This document shows, piece by piece, positions 6,439 through 14,796 of a DNA stretch of 64,000 nt. A program made the position numbers and the translations under genes. Below the pieces are notes generated by a model. It saw only the letters and a list, made by a program, of their open reading frames with translations, was not told where the DNA came from and did no database searches. Origin of the DNA: RGIG6353 sp045653035 (GTDB lineage: Bacteria; Bacillota; Clostridia; Oscillospirales; SIG627); assembly GCA_045653035.1 (NCBI GenBank), contig JAZOLO010000008.1, positions 1 to 64,000 of the forward strand, given 5' to 3'. The first letter of the stretch is position 1, and every line of letters begins with the position of its first letter.

Positions 6439-7041
6439 TTATTCAATATCAATCCATTCTACAGATTCTTTTTCACTTTGCAGAGCTAAAGCTTTGTTAC
6501 ATTCTTCTTCGCTCACGTGTTTTCCGTTTACTTTGAATATCCCCTCATAAGTATTATGAACAATAATATCTTCAAACTCTACTTGACCGTCAAAAAAGCT
6601 TATTTTACAAATTCCGTTATCAAAAGCACTGGCACTCCAGTTTGCTGTGCCGTCTTTCTTTATATCATTATACCATCGGATTGGAAGATAATACGCTGTG
6701 CTTACACCATCGGTTATATCAATTATTGCTCTGTCACCTGTAGGGTCATACTCAATAACCAGTTCTCTTGCCCCGTCTCCGTCTAAATCAACAAAGGCAT
6801 ATTTCGTCGGTGTCCCCATATATACAAGCTCATAAATGGTAACAGTCTTCTTTCCCTCGTAATTATCAACCGTAATTTCTCCAGCCAAGAATTGCTGTGC
6901 TATTTTTTCGTTGATATCTTCGACATTTAAGTAATTTTCTGTGTCATTGTTATTTGTTTCTTCTTTTTGCGGTTTGCTCTCTACCTTATTAACAAACAGA
7001 AAGTTAGAAACAACAAGCAGTAGTATAAGAAGTGTTTTCAT
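6439..7041 (-). CDS. secreted protein with a DxDGDG calcium-type loop
   Basis: 200 aa with a short Sec signal (MKTLLILLLVVSNFLF) and no lipobox Cys, followed by a Lys/Glu/Asn-rich linker. Around residue 85 the sequence FVDLDGDGARELVIEY matches the calcium-binding repeat loop found in FG-GAP/VCBS-like and other extracellular proteins of Clostridia. No catalytic family recognised. It begins 15 bp after the folC stop, so it is probably the last gene of the riboswitch-led folT-folC transcript, although a folate-related role is not evident. Confidence 0.6.
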   Translation of the reverse strand: MKTLLILLLVVSNFLFVNKVESKPQKEETNNNDTENYLNVEDINEKIAQQFLAGEITVDNYEGKKTVTIYELVYMGTPTKYAFVDLDGDGARELVIEYDPTGDRAIIDITDGVSTAYYLPIRWYNDIKKDGTANWSASAFDNGICKISFFDGQVEFEDIIVHNTYEGIFKVNGKHVSEEECNKALALQSEKESVEWIDIE

Positions 7042-7056
7042 TTTATTCTCCGTTAT

Positions 7057-8322
7057 TTAAGAACGTGCCGCATTCTCAATGTCTGCAACCATATATAAAG
7101 ACCCGTAGGCAAGGACGGCACCGTTCTCCCCTGCTTTTTGTTTTGCGAGTTTTACGCCTTCTTCAATTGAGTCGGCAGAGGTTACGGGCTTTGAGAAGCG
7201 TGTGAGGTAGTCGGCAAGTTTTGTGGCAGAGAGTGCTCTCGGGTTTGGGGGTGTGACTGTTACAAATTCTGACGTAAGCGTTGCCATATCGGCGTACATA
7301 CTCTCAAAGTCTTTATCACGAAGGACTCCTGTGAGTACAACGAGCTTTTTATCGCCGAGGTATTCCTTGACGTTTTCAAAGAGGGCTGCCGCACACTGTG
7401 GGTTATGTCCTCCGTCAACGACGAAGGTGGGATTTTCAGACACAAGCTCAAATCTGCCCTGCCATCTGACGCTTTCAATTCCATTTATAATATTTTTATC
7501 CGTTACATTCCAGCCCTTTTCACGTAGTGCTTCAATGACTGCAAAGACTGTTGCGGTGTTATTCAGCTGATGTCTTCCGAGGAGAGGGAGCTTTAGGTTT
7601 TTGAAATCTTTGAAGTCAAAAAGCTGTCCTGCAAGAGATGCACTTTTCGGTTTCATTTCATCAAATTCCGCGATTTTGAGCATTGCGTTTACGTCAAGGC
7701 ATCTTTTCTCGACAACGCTTTTAACGCCGTCTGTTGAGGGGTAAAGGACGGCAATAGAGTTTTCCTTTATAATCTTCGATTTTGTTTCGGCAATCTTTTC
7801 AAGGGTATCTCCGAGAAAATCGGTGTGGTCGAGTCCGATATTGGTAATTACTGCGACCTCGGGTGAGTCGATTACGTTAGTGGAGTCAAGCTCACCGCCC
7901 ATTCCTACCTCAAGCACTACGACATCGCACCTTTTACGGTAGAAGTATTCAAAGGCGATACAGGTTACAAGCTCAAACTCGGTGGGACTATCCTCCATTT
8001 TCTCGGCAAGGGGTTTCACAAACTCTGTCACTGAAACCAGCTCGTCATCCGAAATATTCTCGCCGTTTACTCTCATTCTTTCGTTAAAGGTAAAGATATA
8101 GGGTGAGGTGTAGAGTCCTACAGTGTACCCTGCTTTTTCAAGAATATTGGCGGTCATGGAGGCGGTTGAGCCTTTTCCGTTAGTACCTGCAATATGAACG
8201 AATTTAAGCTTCTTTTCGGGGTTTCCCATGAGAGATAAAAGTTCTATTGTTCTCTCCAGTCCAGGCCTGCTTCCTTTCCAAGAGACCGAATGTATAAATT
8301 CAAGTGTTTCTATGTAATTCAC
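7057..8322 (-). CDS. folC: bifunctional dihydrofolate/folylpolyglutamate synthase
   Basis: 421-aa Mur-ligase-family enzyme that adds glutamate to dihydropteroate and to reduced folates, retaining them in the cell. The ATP loop is HIAGTNGKGSTASM (about residues 43-56); the folate-family signatures YTSPYIFTFNERMRVNG and GMGGELDSTN follow, and the C-terminal ligase domain has VVDGGHNP. The start is a GTG with AGGAG six bases upstream. It lies 9 bp downstream of folT, so salvage and retention of folate are coupled under one THF riboswitch. Confidence 0.95.
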   Translation of the reverse strand: MNYIETLEFIHSVSWKGSRPGLERTIELLSLMGNPEKKLKFVHIAGTNGKGSTASMTANILEKAGYTVGLYTSPYIFTFNERMRVNGENISDDELVSVTEFVKPLAEKMEDSPTEFELVTCIAFEYFYRKRCDVVVLEVGMGGELDSTNVIDSPEVAVITNIGLDHTDFLGDTLEKIAETKSKIIKENSIAVLYPSTDGVKSVVEKRCLDVNAMLKIAEFDEMKPKSASLAGQLFDFKDFKNLKLPLLGRHQLNNTATVFAVIEALREKGWNVTDKNIINGIESVRWQGRFELVSENPTFVVDGGHNPQCAAALFENVKEYLGDKKLVVLTGVLRDKDFESMYADMATLTSEFVTVTPPNPRALSATKLADYLTRFSKPVTSADSIEEGVKLAKQKAGENGAVLAYGSLYMVADIENAARS

Positions 8323-8331
8323 TTTTTTCTC

Positions 8332-8853
8332 CTAAAGACTTTCGAATAAGCTTCTGAAATTACTGTTTTTATAAAGCAGGCACATTACAGAGACCTCAAC
8401 CGCTACAATAGCTGTGTAAAGGGGTATCCTCCAAAGAACTGCTATACCGTAAAAGGTATAAAGACCGATAGATTTTATAACGACCGAGCCGATAAGATGA
8501 GACACCACTCCACTCACTATAAACTTCGTATAGCACATCTTTTTTAGAAAGACGCGTGACACAACACCCGACATAACACCTATCATCATAGCACCGAAGG
8601 TTACAATGAGGTTTGGCGGGTAAATCTGTGCCGACAAAAGATAGCTGATAAGGTCAGTGGCAATGCCCACAAGACCGCCCGTAACGGGTCCGAAGAGGAT
8701 ACCCGATAATATTATAGGCAAATTCTCGAAGGTGACTCTGAAAAGACCGCCTCCGAAATTCATGAAGTTCTTGCAAAAGATGCCGATAATTACGCTCATG
8801 GCAACAAGGAGTGCCGAAAAGGTAATTCTTCTTGTTGCAAGTTTTTTATCCAT
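8332..8853 (-). CDS. folT: folate ECF transporter S component FolT
   Basis: 173-aa integral membrane protein with about six hydrophobic segments. The N-terminal RRITFSALLVAMSVI and FRVTFENLPIILSGILFGP segments are typical of ECF S components of the FolT group. It binds folate and needs an EcfA-EcfA'-EcfT module, which is not in this window. The substrate call rests on the THF riboswitch directly upstream and folC directly downstream. GGAGGTA precedes the start and is complementary to a segment of the riboswitch linker. Confidence 0.88.
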   Translation of the reverse strand: MDKKLATRRITFSALLVAMSVIIGIFCKNFMNFGGGLFRVTFENLPIILSGILFGPVTGGLVGIATDLISYLLSAQIYPPNLIVTFGAMMIGVMSGVVSRVFLKKMCYTKFIVSGVVSHLIGSVVIKSIGLYTFYGIAVLWRIPLYTAIVAVEVSVMCLLYKNSNFRSLFESL

Positions 8854-8859
8854 AAAAAA

Positions 8860-8910
8860 TACCTCCTTTTATGGAGCAAAAAATAATAATATGCTACCAT
8901 TAGGAGGTAA
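8860..8910 (-). promoter_or_regulatory. SD / anti-SD pair of the folT leader
   Basis: In the leader RNA, UACCUCC (opposite 8904-8910) is perfectly complementary to the folT ribosome binding site GGAGGUA (opposite 8860-8866). The anti-SD lies in the loop region of a second possible helix (UGCUAC with GUAGCA) whose 5' arm overlaps the closing stem of the aptamer. This points to control of translation rather than termination; the direction of the switch is inferred. Confidence 0.55.
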
Positions 8911-8926
8911 TAAGCTCTTAATTGTA

Positions 8927-9042
8927 GCAGCGGGATGCGAGTTAAACTACCGCAGGCGTACCCTTCGTCAAATCGGCAACTCCCCGTCCGATAAGCACTG
9001 TAAGCTAAAAAATTTCAGCTAACGCAGTTAACTCTACTCTGC
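8927..9042 (-). ncRNA. tetrahydrofolate (THF) riboswitch aptamer
   Basis: The minus-strand sequence contains the conserved THF-riboswitch blocks in order: GAGUAGA, UGCGUUA, GGACGGGGAGUUGCCG, GACGAAGGGUACGCC, CUGCGGUAGUUUAACUCGC and AUCCCGCUGC. The outer ends pair (GCAG with CUGC), and GAGUUAA near the 5' end pairs with UUAACUC near the 3' end. Location directly ahead of folT and folC agrees with the class. Reduced folate binding should lower expression of folate uptake. Confidence 0.9.
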
Positions 9043-9049
9043 GAGAGAT

Positions 9050-9078
9050 AATATATCACAAATAACATAATTTGTCAA
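9050..9078 (-). promoter_or_regulatory. promoter of the THF riboswitch-folT-folC operon
   Basis: Minus-strand TTGACA, 17 bp, TATATT with a TG extension before the -10 box. Transcription would begin a few bases before the aptamer. Confidence 0.75.
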
Positions 9079-9092
9079 GAAAAGAAATAAAT

Positions 9093-9123
9093 AAAAAAGA
9101 ACGAAGCTTTCACTTCGTTTCTT
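9093..9123 (-). terminator. terminator of the tRNA operon
   Basis: 7-bp stem (9100-9106 with 9113-9119) followed on the minus strand by T6, starting a few bases after the CCA end of tRNA-Thr. Confidence 0.75.
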
Positions 9124-9124
9124 T

Positions 9125-9200
9125 TGGGGCTGATAACCAGAGTCGGACTGGTGACCTCATCCTTACCAAGGATGTGCTCTACCAACTGAGCTATATCAGC
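9125..9200 (-). tRNA. tRNA-Thr (anticodon GGU), with atypical T-loop
   Basis: Cloverleaf of 76 nt with acceptor GCTGATA/TATCAGC, anticodon loop TTGGTAA (GGU) and encoded CCA. Two positions are unusual: the T-loop reads TCCGACT instead of TTCGANT, so position 55 is C rather than U, and the discriminator base is C, where Thr tRNAs usually carry A or U. All stems pair, so the gene looks intact. Last in the five-tRNA array. Confidence 0.92.
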
Positions 9201-9206
9201 ACGACT

Positions 9207-9283
9207 TGGCGACCTGGGTGGGGCTCGAACCCACGACCTCTAGCGTGACAGGCTAGTGTTCTAACCAACTGAACTACCAGGCC
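9207..9283 (-). tRNA. tRNA-Asp (anticodon GUC)
   Basis: 77-nt cloverleaf; anticodon stem CTAGC/GCTAG around CTGTCAC (GUC), T-loop TTCGAGC, discriminator G as expected for Asp, CCA encoded. Confidence 0.96.
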
Positions 9284-9286
9284 GTA

Positions 9287-9362
9287 TGGTGGGGACTACA
9301 GGGCTCGAACCTGTGACCCTCTGCTTGTAAGGCAGATGCTCTCCCAGCTGAGCTAAACCCCC
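9287..9362 (-). tRNA. tRNA-Val (anticodon UAC)
   Basis: 76-nt cloverleaf; anticodon stem TCTGC/GCAGA around CTTACAA (UAC), normal T-loop TTCGAGC, discriminator A, CCA encoded. Confidence 0.96.
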
Positions 9363-9367
9363 ACGTT

Positions 9368-9443
9368 TGGAGCGGATTACGGGGCTCGATCCCGCCACCT
9401 CGACCTTGGCAAGGTCGCGCTCTACCAAATGAGCTAAATCCGC
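9368..9443 (-). tRNA. tRNA-Gly (anticodon GCC), with A at T-loop position 54
   Basis: 76-nt cloverleaf; acceptor GCGGATT/AATCCGC, anticodon stem CGACC/GGTCG around TTGCCAA (GCC), discriminator U, CCA encoded. The T-loop reads ATCGAGC: the normally invariant U54 (ribothymidine site) is A. All stems are intact. Confidence 0.93.
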
Positions 9444-9459
9444 AGATATGAGTCGCAGA

Positions 9460-9535
<76 letters not shown>

Positions 9536-9556
9536 ATAAGCGACTCAACGCAATAT

Positions 9557-9585
9557 ATAATATCACGATAAAAGTAATTTGTCAA
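9557..9585 (-). promoter_or_regulatory. promoter of the tRNA operon
   Basis: Minus-strand TTGACA, 17 bp, TATTAT, about 20 bp before tRNA-Phe. No terminator separates it from hisJ upstream, so some read-through from the histidine operon is possible. Confidence 0.7.
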
Positions 9586-9608
9586 GACAATTTTTGCATT
9601 TTTTTAAT

Positions 9609-10409
9609 TTATTTTTTAAGTATCTCACTCATAGAGGTAAAATACCTATAGTCTTTTGATTTGAGAGTATTTTCTACCTCTTTCATTCCGAAAAGAAGCG
9701 TGTTTACACAGTGGGTATCAGACGTAATGATAAGACTAACTCCCCTTTTTCCCATTTCTTCAAGCAAAAAATCCTCAGGGTAGGGCGTGGTACGGTAACC
9801 GCGGGATATAGCACCAGTGTTTATTTCAAATGTTACAGGACACTTTTCAAGGCTGTCAAGTGCTGAAAGTGCTGAACTTCTGTATCGTGGGCTATCGGTA
9901 TCGTATATGTGCTCTTTTTCATCGAATTTTGTAATGATATCAAAATGACCGACAATGTTGCACCCCGTTTTGTTATAAATATCCCCAACAGTTTTATAAT
10001 AGTCCTCGGCAAGAGCATTGCTATCACCGCCGTACAGCTCTTTTATTGCATCCTTATGATGCTTTACCGTTTCGTCTACTGGTATATAATAACCGTTTTT
10101 CAGAACGTAATGCACAGAACCGAGTACGTAGTCATAGTCACTTGTGTCAAAATCTGAAAAGTAGTCGTACTCTATTCCGAGAAAAATCTGTATTCTGTCA
10201 GAATACTTATCCTTTAAGCGGAGTATCTCCTTTTTATAAAGCTCGGTGTTTTCACGAGACATACACCATCTTTTATCGTGCTCGGTATATGAATGAGAGG
10301 AAAAGCCTATTTCGGGAGAGCCCTCTTCAATCGCACGAAGCACCATTTCCTCGGCAGTATTTTTTCCGTCGCAAAAGGTCGAGTGGGTATGAAATGACGA
10401 AAGGGTCAT
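9609..10409 (-). CDS. hisJ: histidinol-phosphatase, PHP type
   Basis: 266-aa PHP-domain metallo-phosphatase that removes phosphate from histidinol phosphate, the step before HisD. Metal ligands are visible: SFHTHSTFCDG near the N terminus, the SSHSYTEHD motif (about residue 40), a Glu in LGIEYDY, GSVHYV and the late SDTHC. It overlaps hisIE by 4 bases and is the last gene of the his operon. The PHP type, not the HAD type fused to HisB, is the usual form in Firmicutes. Confidence 0.92.
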   Translation of the reverse strand: MTLSSFHTHSTFCDGKNTAEEMVLRAIEEGSPEIGFSSHSYTEHDKRWCMSRENTELYKKEILRLKDKYSDRIQIFLGIEYDYFSDFDTSDYDYVLGSVHYVLKNGYYIPVDETVKHHKDAIKELYGGDSNALAEDYYKTVGDIYNKTGCNIVGHFDIITKFDEKEHIYDTDSPRYRSSALSALDSLEKCPVTFEINTGAISRGYRTTPYPEDFLLEEMGKRGVSLIITSDTHCVNTLLFGMKEVENTLKSKDYRYFTSMSEILKK

Positions 10410-11056
10410 TTTGTCATTTTCTCCTGCTTAACTTTTTTGTCGATTATATGACGGGAGGCAAGCTCGCGGTGTACGTCTTCAACACTTATTCCCATTTCTG
10501 TCATAAGAACCATTACGTGATAAGCAAGGTCAGCGATTTCATATATGGTTTCTTTTTTGTCGTCTGCCTTACCTGCGATGATTACCTCGGTGCACTCCTC
10601 TCCTACCTTCTTTAAAATTTTGTCAATTCCTTTATCGAAAAGATAGGTAGTATACGAGCCTTCGGGGCGGTCTTTCTTTCTGCCCTCGAGAAGCCCTGCA
10701 AGGGAGTCGAGAGTGAACTGATGAAGCTCATCGCTTTGATAGATAGTGTTTGTGAAGCATGAATTGGTGCCTTCGTGGCAGGCAGGTCCATCCTTTTCAA
10801 CTACAACCACAAGGGCATCCTTATCGCAATCGGCGGTAATGGAAACCACGTGCTGATAATTTCCGCTTGTCTCGCCTTTCAGCCAAAGCTCGTTTCTTGA
10901 ACGGCTAAAGAAGCAAGTGAGTCCCTTTTCCATTGTGACCTTAAGGCTTTCCTTGTTCATGTATGCAAGGGTAAGCACCTCTCCGTTTATGGAGTCTACC
11001 ACAATGGCAGGGATTAGTCCTTTTTCATCAAATTTAAGTTCTTCTATGTTTATCAT
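10406..11056 (-). CDS. hisIE: bifunctional phosphoribosyl-AMP cyclohydrolase / phosphoribosyl-ATP pyrophosphohydrolase
   Basis: 216 aa catalysing steps 2 and 3 of histidine synthesis. The N-terminal HisI domain (about 1-110) has FSRSRNELWLKGETSGN and the zinc/magnesium site DCDKDA; the C-terminal HisE domain (about 115-205) has KKVGEECTEVIIA and EIADLAYH. The start is the ATG at 11056, two bases past the hisF stop, with GAGG eight bases upstream; the preceding TTG overlaps the hisF stop and is less likely. Confidence 0.95.
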   Translation of the reverse strand: MINIEELKFDEKGLIPAIVVDSINGEVLTLAYMNKESLKVTMEKGLTCFFSRSRNELWLKGETSGNYQHVVSITADCDKDALVVVVEKDGPACHEGTNSCFTNTIYQSDELHQFTLDSLAGLLEGRKKDRPEGSYTTYLFDKGIDKILKKVGEECTEVIIAGKADDKKETIYEIADLAYHVMVLMTEMGISVEDVHRELASRHIIDKKVKQEKMTK

Positions 11057-11058
11057 TT

Positions 11059-11817
11059 TCAAAGCCTCACGTTTATATTATTTTCTTTAAGTTCTTTTTT
11101 AAGTTCCTTTATTTTGATTTCTCCGAAGTGGAATACCGATGCTGCAAGTCCTGCATCAATGGTTGGGAGCATCTTGAAAAGGTCTATGAAGTCCTTAGTG
11201 CTTCCTGCGCCGCCCGATGCAATAACGGGTACGTTTACGGCACGAAGGACTGCGTCAAGCATTTCAAGGTCGAAGCCCTTCTTCACACCGTCGGTGTCGA
11301 TGGAATTAACAACCACCTCACCTGCCCCCAGATCTACTGCGTGCTTTATCCAGTCTATTGCTTCCATACCTGTATTCTCTCGTCCGCCCTTGGCAAATAC
11401 ACGGTACACTCCGTCAACTCTTTTTACGTCGGCGGATATTACAACGCACTGGTCGCCGTATTTCTTCGCCGCTTCTTCAATGAGCTTGGGGCGTCTTATA
11501 GCACCTGAATTCACACTCACCTTATCAGCACCGCATTTCAGCACTCTGTCAAAATCCTCAACAGTATTTATACCGCCGCCAACCGTAAGGGGTACGAAAA
11601 TAGTTGACGCTACCTCACGGAGTATATCGACGAAAAGTCCTCTGCCCTCGGCGGAGGCTGTTATATCGTAAAATACAAGCTCGTCTGCACCGCACTCGGA
11701 ATAAAACTTCGCAAGCTTTACGGGAGATGACACGTCGGCGAGTCCCAGAAAGTTTACACCCTTTACTACCCTTCCGTCTTTGACGTCAAGGCAGGGAATT
11801 ATTCTTTTTGTTATCAT
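11059..11817 (-). CDS. hisF: imidazole glycerol phosphate synthase, cyclase subunit
   Basis: 252-aa (beta/alpha)8 barrel that closes the imidazole ring using ammonia from HisH and releases AICAR. Hallmarks: RIIPCLDVKDGRVVKG with catalytic Asp11, GGGI in the first phosphate site, SADVKR and NSIDTDGVKKG with the second catalytic Asp, and ASGGAG. It overlaps hisA by 4 bases. The partner HisH is two genes upstream. Confidence 0.96.
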   Translation of the reverse strand: MITKRIIPCLDVKDGRVVKGVNFLGLADVSSPVKLAKFYSECGADELVFYDITASAEGRGLFVDILREVASTIFVPLTVGGGINTVEDFDRVLKCGADKVSVNSGAIRRPKLIEEAAKKYGDQCVVISADVKRVDGVYRVFAKGGRENTGMEAIDWIKHAVDLGAGEVVVNSIDTDGVKKGFDLEMLDAVLRAVNVPVIASGGAGSTKDFIDLFKMLPTIDAGLAASVFHFGEIKIKELKKELKENNINVRL

Positions 11818-12527
11818 TTTGACACCTCAATAGCCTCTCTTAAATCAATAGCACCCGTATAGTATGCCTTGCCGATTATAGCACCGTAAAGGTCCATTTT
11901 TTTTAGTGCCTTTATATCGTCAAGAGTAGATACTCCTCCAGATGCGGTAATATTCATGGAATATTTCTCACTAAGGGCTTTATACATTTCAAGGTTAGTG
12001 CCAGACATTGCACCGTCCTTGGAAATATCGGTACAGATAATGTAGGATACTCCTACACCCTGCATATCTGAAAGGAATGCATCGAGTGTTGTTTTAGACG
12101 TTTCGAGCCATCCTTTGATGGCAATATATCCATCTCTGACATCGGCACCCACTGCTATTTTATCACCGTATTTTTGAACGGCTTTTTTTAGAAAGTCACG
12201 GTCGTTTATTGCGACAGTACCGAGTATTGCACGTTCTACCCCTGCATCAAAATACTTTTCAAGGGTTTCTTCACTTCTGATACCCCCTCCTATTTCAACA
12301 AAAAGTCTTGTATTCTCGCATATATTTTTTACTACGTCAAGGTTTGGAGTAGTGCCGTCCTTTGCACCTTCAAGGTCTACCACATGAATAAAAGTTGCAC
12401 CTTTTTTCTCAAAGTCAAGGGCTACCTCAAGGGGATTTGTATTATAGACTGTCATGTTATTATAGTCACCCTTAAAAAGGCGTACAGCCTTGCCGTCATA
12501 AAGGTCTATTGCGGGGAAAATATTCAT
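11814..12527 (-). CDS. hisA: ProFAR isomerase
   Basis: 237-aa (beta/alpha)8 barrel catalysing the Amadori rearrangement of ProFAR to PRFAR. NIFPAIDLYDGKAVRL carries the first catalytic Asp; ICTDISKDGAMSGTN carries the second; EIGGGIR and TASGGVS bind the phosphates. The start at 12527 shares one base with the hisH stop (TAATG) and has GGGGGAAC upstream; an in-frame start 15 bases earlier lies inside hisH and before this site. Confidence 0.95.
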   Translation of the reverse strand: MNIFPAIDLYDGKAVRLFKGDYNNMTVYNTNPLEVALDFEKKGATFIHVVDLEGAKDGTTPNLDVVKNICENTRLFVEIGGGIRSEETLEKYFDAGVERAILGTVAINDRDFLKKAVQKYGDKIAVGADVRDGYIAIKGWLETSKTTLDAFLSDMQGVGVSYIICTDISKDGAMSGTNLEMYKALSEKYSMNITASGGVSTLDDIKALKKMDLYGAIIGKAYYTGAIDLREAIEVSK

Positions 12528-13144
12528 TATTCGTTCCCCCATTCTGCAAAGGCACGAAGTATGGAAAGTCCAACGTCACCGCTCTTTTCGGGGTGGAACT
12601 GTGTGCCTGTAATATTATCAAGCGCTACTGCGGCGCAAAGTTCTTTTCCGTATTCCGTAGTGGAAAGAAGGCTTTCCTCACAGTCTGTTGCATAATACGA
12701 ATGAACAAAATAAACAAAATCGCCCGTCTTTATATACTTGAATATAGGGTGCTCCTTTTTCTTTTCAAGGGCATTCCATCCGATGTGAGGAATCTTTAGT
12801 TCAGGGGGTAGAGTGTCTGCCATAGAAACAACGCTTCCTTTTAAAAGTGAAAGTCCCTCGTGTTCTCCGTATTCAAAGCTTTTTTCAAAAAGAAGCTGCA
12901 TACCAAGACAGATTCCCATAAGCTTCTTGCCGTTTTTTGCTTCCTCGATCACTACCTTGTCAAGTCCTGTTTCACGAAGCTTTCTTCTGGCATCCTCGAA
13001 AGCACCGACACCGGGAAGTATGATTTTATCGGCACGTCTTATTTCGTCGGCATCGGAGGTAACGGTAACGTCAGCACCTACTGCACGAAGAGATGATACA
13101 AGAGAAAAAAGATTTCCAACACCGTAGTCAATAACTGCTATCAT
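12527..13144 (-). CDS. hisH: imidazole glycerol phosphate synthase, glutaminase subunit
   Basis: 205-aa class I glutamine amidotransferase that feeds ammonia to HisF. Oxyanion strand LPGVGAF, nucleophile Cys in GICLGMQLLF and the His-Glu pair in TQFHPEKSG complete the triad. It shares one base with the genes on either side. Confidence 0.96.
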   Translation of the reverse strand: MIAVIDYGVGNLFSLVSSLRAVGADVTVTSDADEIRRADKIILPGVGAFEDARRKLRETGLDKVVIEEAKNGKKLMGICLGMQLLFEKSFEYGEHEGLSLLKGSVVSMADTLPPELKIPHIGWNALEKKKEHPIFKYIKTGDFVYFVHSYYATDCEESLLSTTEYGKELCAAVALDNITGTQFHPEKSGDVGLSILRAFAEWGNE

Positions 13145-13731
13145 CAGATTACTCCTTTTGTAGAGGGTATCTCTCCCTCAAGCTCAGGGTCAATTCGAGT
13201 AGCCTTTCTGAGTGTTCTGGCTACCGACTTGAATATCCCTTCTATAATGTGGTGAGAGTTTCTGCCGTCAAGCATTCTTATATGAAGTGTAATTCCTGCT
13301 TCTCTTACAAAAGCCGCAAAAAATTCCTCCGAAAGCTCTGTATCGAAATCACCTACCTTTGCGGTGGGACATTCTGCATTGTAAGAAAGGTAAGCTCTTC
13401 CCGAAATGTCAACTGCAGAAAGGATAAGTGTTTCGTCCATAGGAAGCGTGGTGTCGGCATAGCGGGTTATCCCTTTTTTGTCACCGAGGGCCACACGGAA
13501 AGCCTGTCCGAGTGATATACCTATATCCTCGGCGGTATGGTGAAAGTCCACCTGAATATCGCCTCGGCACTTTACATCTATACAAAAACGTGAATGCTTT
13601 GCGAAAAGGGTGAGCATGTGGTCAAGAAAGCCTACACCCGTATCAATTTTGCTCACTCCCTTTCCGTCAAGGTCAAGGGTGAGTACTATATCAGTTTCGG
13701 CGGTCTGTCTTTTTATTTCTGCCTTTCTCAT
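13144..13731 (-). CDS. hisB: imidazoleglycerol-phosphate dehydratase
   Basis: 195-aa monofunctional HisB (no phosphatase domain), manganese enzyme of step 7. The two metal-binding repeats are clear: FLDHML with DFHHTAEDIG in the first half and HIRMLDGRNSHHIIEGIFK in the second. Length is normal for the family. Confidence 0.96.
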   Translation of the reverse strand: MRKAEIKRQTAETDIVLTLDLDGKGVSKIDTGVGFLDHMLTLFAKHSRFCIDVKCRGDIQVDFHHTAEDIGISLGQAFRVALGDKKGITRYADTTLPMDETLILSAVDISGRAYLSYNAECPTAKVGDFDTELSEEFFAAFVREAGITLHIRMLDGRNSHHIIEGIFKSVARTLRKATRIDPELEGEIPSTKGVI

Positions 13732-13733
13732 TG

Positions 13734-14795
13734 TTATTTCTCCTTTATGATATCTGAAACTGCCTTTATAAACGTTTCCATCTGTTCATCTGTGCCAATG
13801 GTTACTCTCACAAAGTCCTTTATTCTTTCTTTCACAAAGTGTCTTACGAGTATTCCTCTTTCTCTTAGTTTAAAATAAAGGTCGGCGCCCGAAACGTCGG
13901 GACTTTTTGCAAAGAGGAAATTAGCCTTTGAGGGAAGCACCGTAAAGCCCAAGGCTTCAAGCCTTTCGGTAACAAAGGCTCTTGTTTTTTCTATTTTTTT
14001 GCAGTTTTCAAGGTAATAGCCGTTAGTGTCAAGAGTTGCGATACCCGCCGCCATAGTCATGCGGTTTATGTTGTAAGGGTTAGTTGAATATCTGAGGGTA
14101 TTGATATCTGCAATAAGCTCAGAGTTACCAACACCGAATCCAAGTCTTGCACCTGCCATTGACCTTGATTTTGAAAATGTGCGGGTGACGAGGAGGTTAT
14201 CGTATTTTTCTATAAGAGCAACTGCACTTTCGGTGCCGAAAGCAACGTAAGCCTCGTCGATAACCACAACGTTCTTGGAGTTAGACTTCACTATTCTCTC
14301 AATATCTGAAAGAGGAAGTGCAATACCTGTAGGGGCATTGGGATTTGCGATAAAGATATTTTTGTTTATAGCTATGTAGTCCTGGACTCTTATATTGAAA
14401 TTTTCGTCGAGAGGGATTTCCTCAAAGGGAAGATTGTAAAGTCCTGCGAACACCGAATAAAAACCGTAGGTAAGGTCGGGAAAAACCACGGGGTGCTCTG
14501 CATCGGAAAATGCAAGGAATGCAAAATTCAGTATTTCGTCCGAGCCGTTGGTAACAACAACACATCTTTCGTCAACACCGAGATTCTCGGACAGTCTTCT
14601 CACAAGCTCACGGCAGTCGGGGTCAGGGTAAAGCATAAGGCGGTCTGCCTCTTTTGAAACCGCCTTCAAGACCTCGCTTGAGGGTGGATAGGGTGATTCA
14701 TTGGTGTTAAGCTTTATATATTTTTTATCGTTTAACTGTTCGCCCGGAACGTAAGGGACAAGGGCTTCGTGGGTGGAAGAAAAAAATCTGCTCAT
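13734..14795 (-). CDS. hisC: histidinol-phosphate aminotransferase
   Basis: 353-aa fold-type I PLP aminotransferase. TNESPYPPS near the N terminus, NGSDEIL, ANPNAPTG, VIDEAYVAF and the PLP lysine in RTFSKSRSMAGARLGF are all present. It lies 1 base from hisD and 2 bases from hisB, in step with the tightly packed operon. Specificity is taken from context. Confidence 0.94.
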   Translation of the reverse strand: MSRFFSSTHEALVPYVPGEQLNDKKYIKLNTNESPYPPSSEVLKAVSKEADRLMLYPDPDCRELVRRLSENLGVDERCVVVTNGSDEILNFAFLAFSDAEHPVVFPDLTYGFYSVFAGLYNLPFEEIPLDENFNIRVQDYIAINKNIFIANPNAPTGIALPLSDIERIVKSNSKNVVVIDEAYVAFGTESAVALIEKYDNLLVTRTFSKSRSMAGARLGFGVGNSELIADINTLRYSTNPYNINRMTMAAGIATLDTNGYYLENCKKIEKTRAFVTERLEALGFTVLPSKANFLFAKSPDVSGADLYFKLRERGILVRHFVKERIKDFVRVTIGTDEQMETFIKAVSDIIKEK

Positions 14796-14796
14796 A

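Noticed and set aside
11056..11062. TTG at 11062 as start of hisIE
   Set aside because: It overlaps the hisF stop; the ATG at 11056 has better spacing from GAGG.
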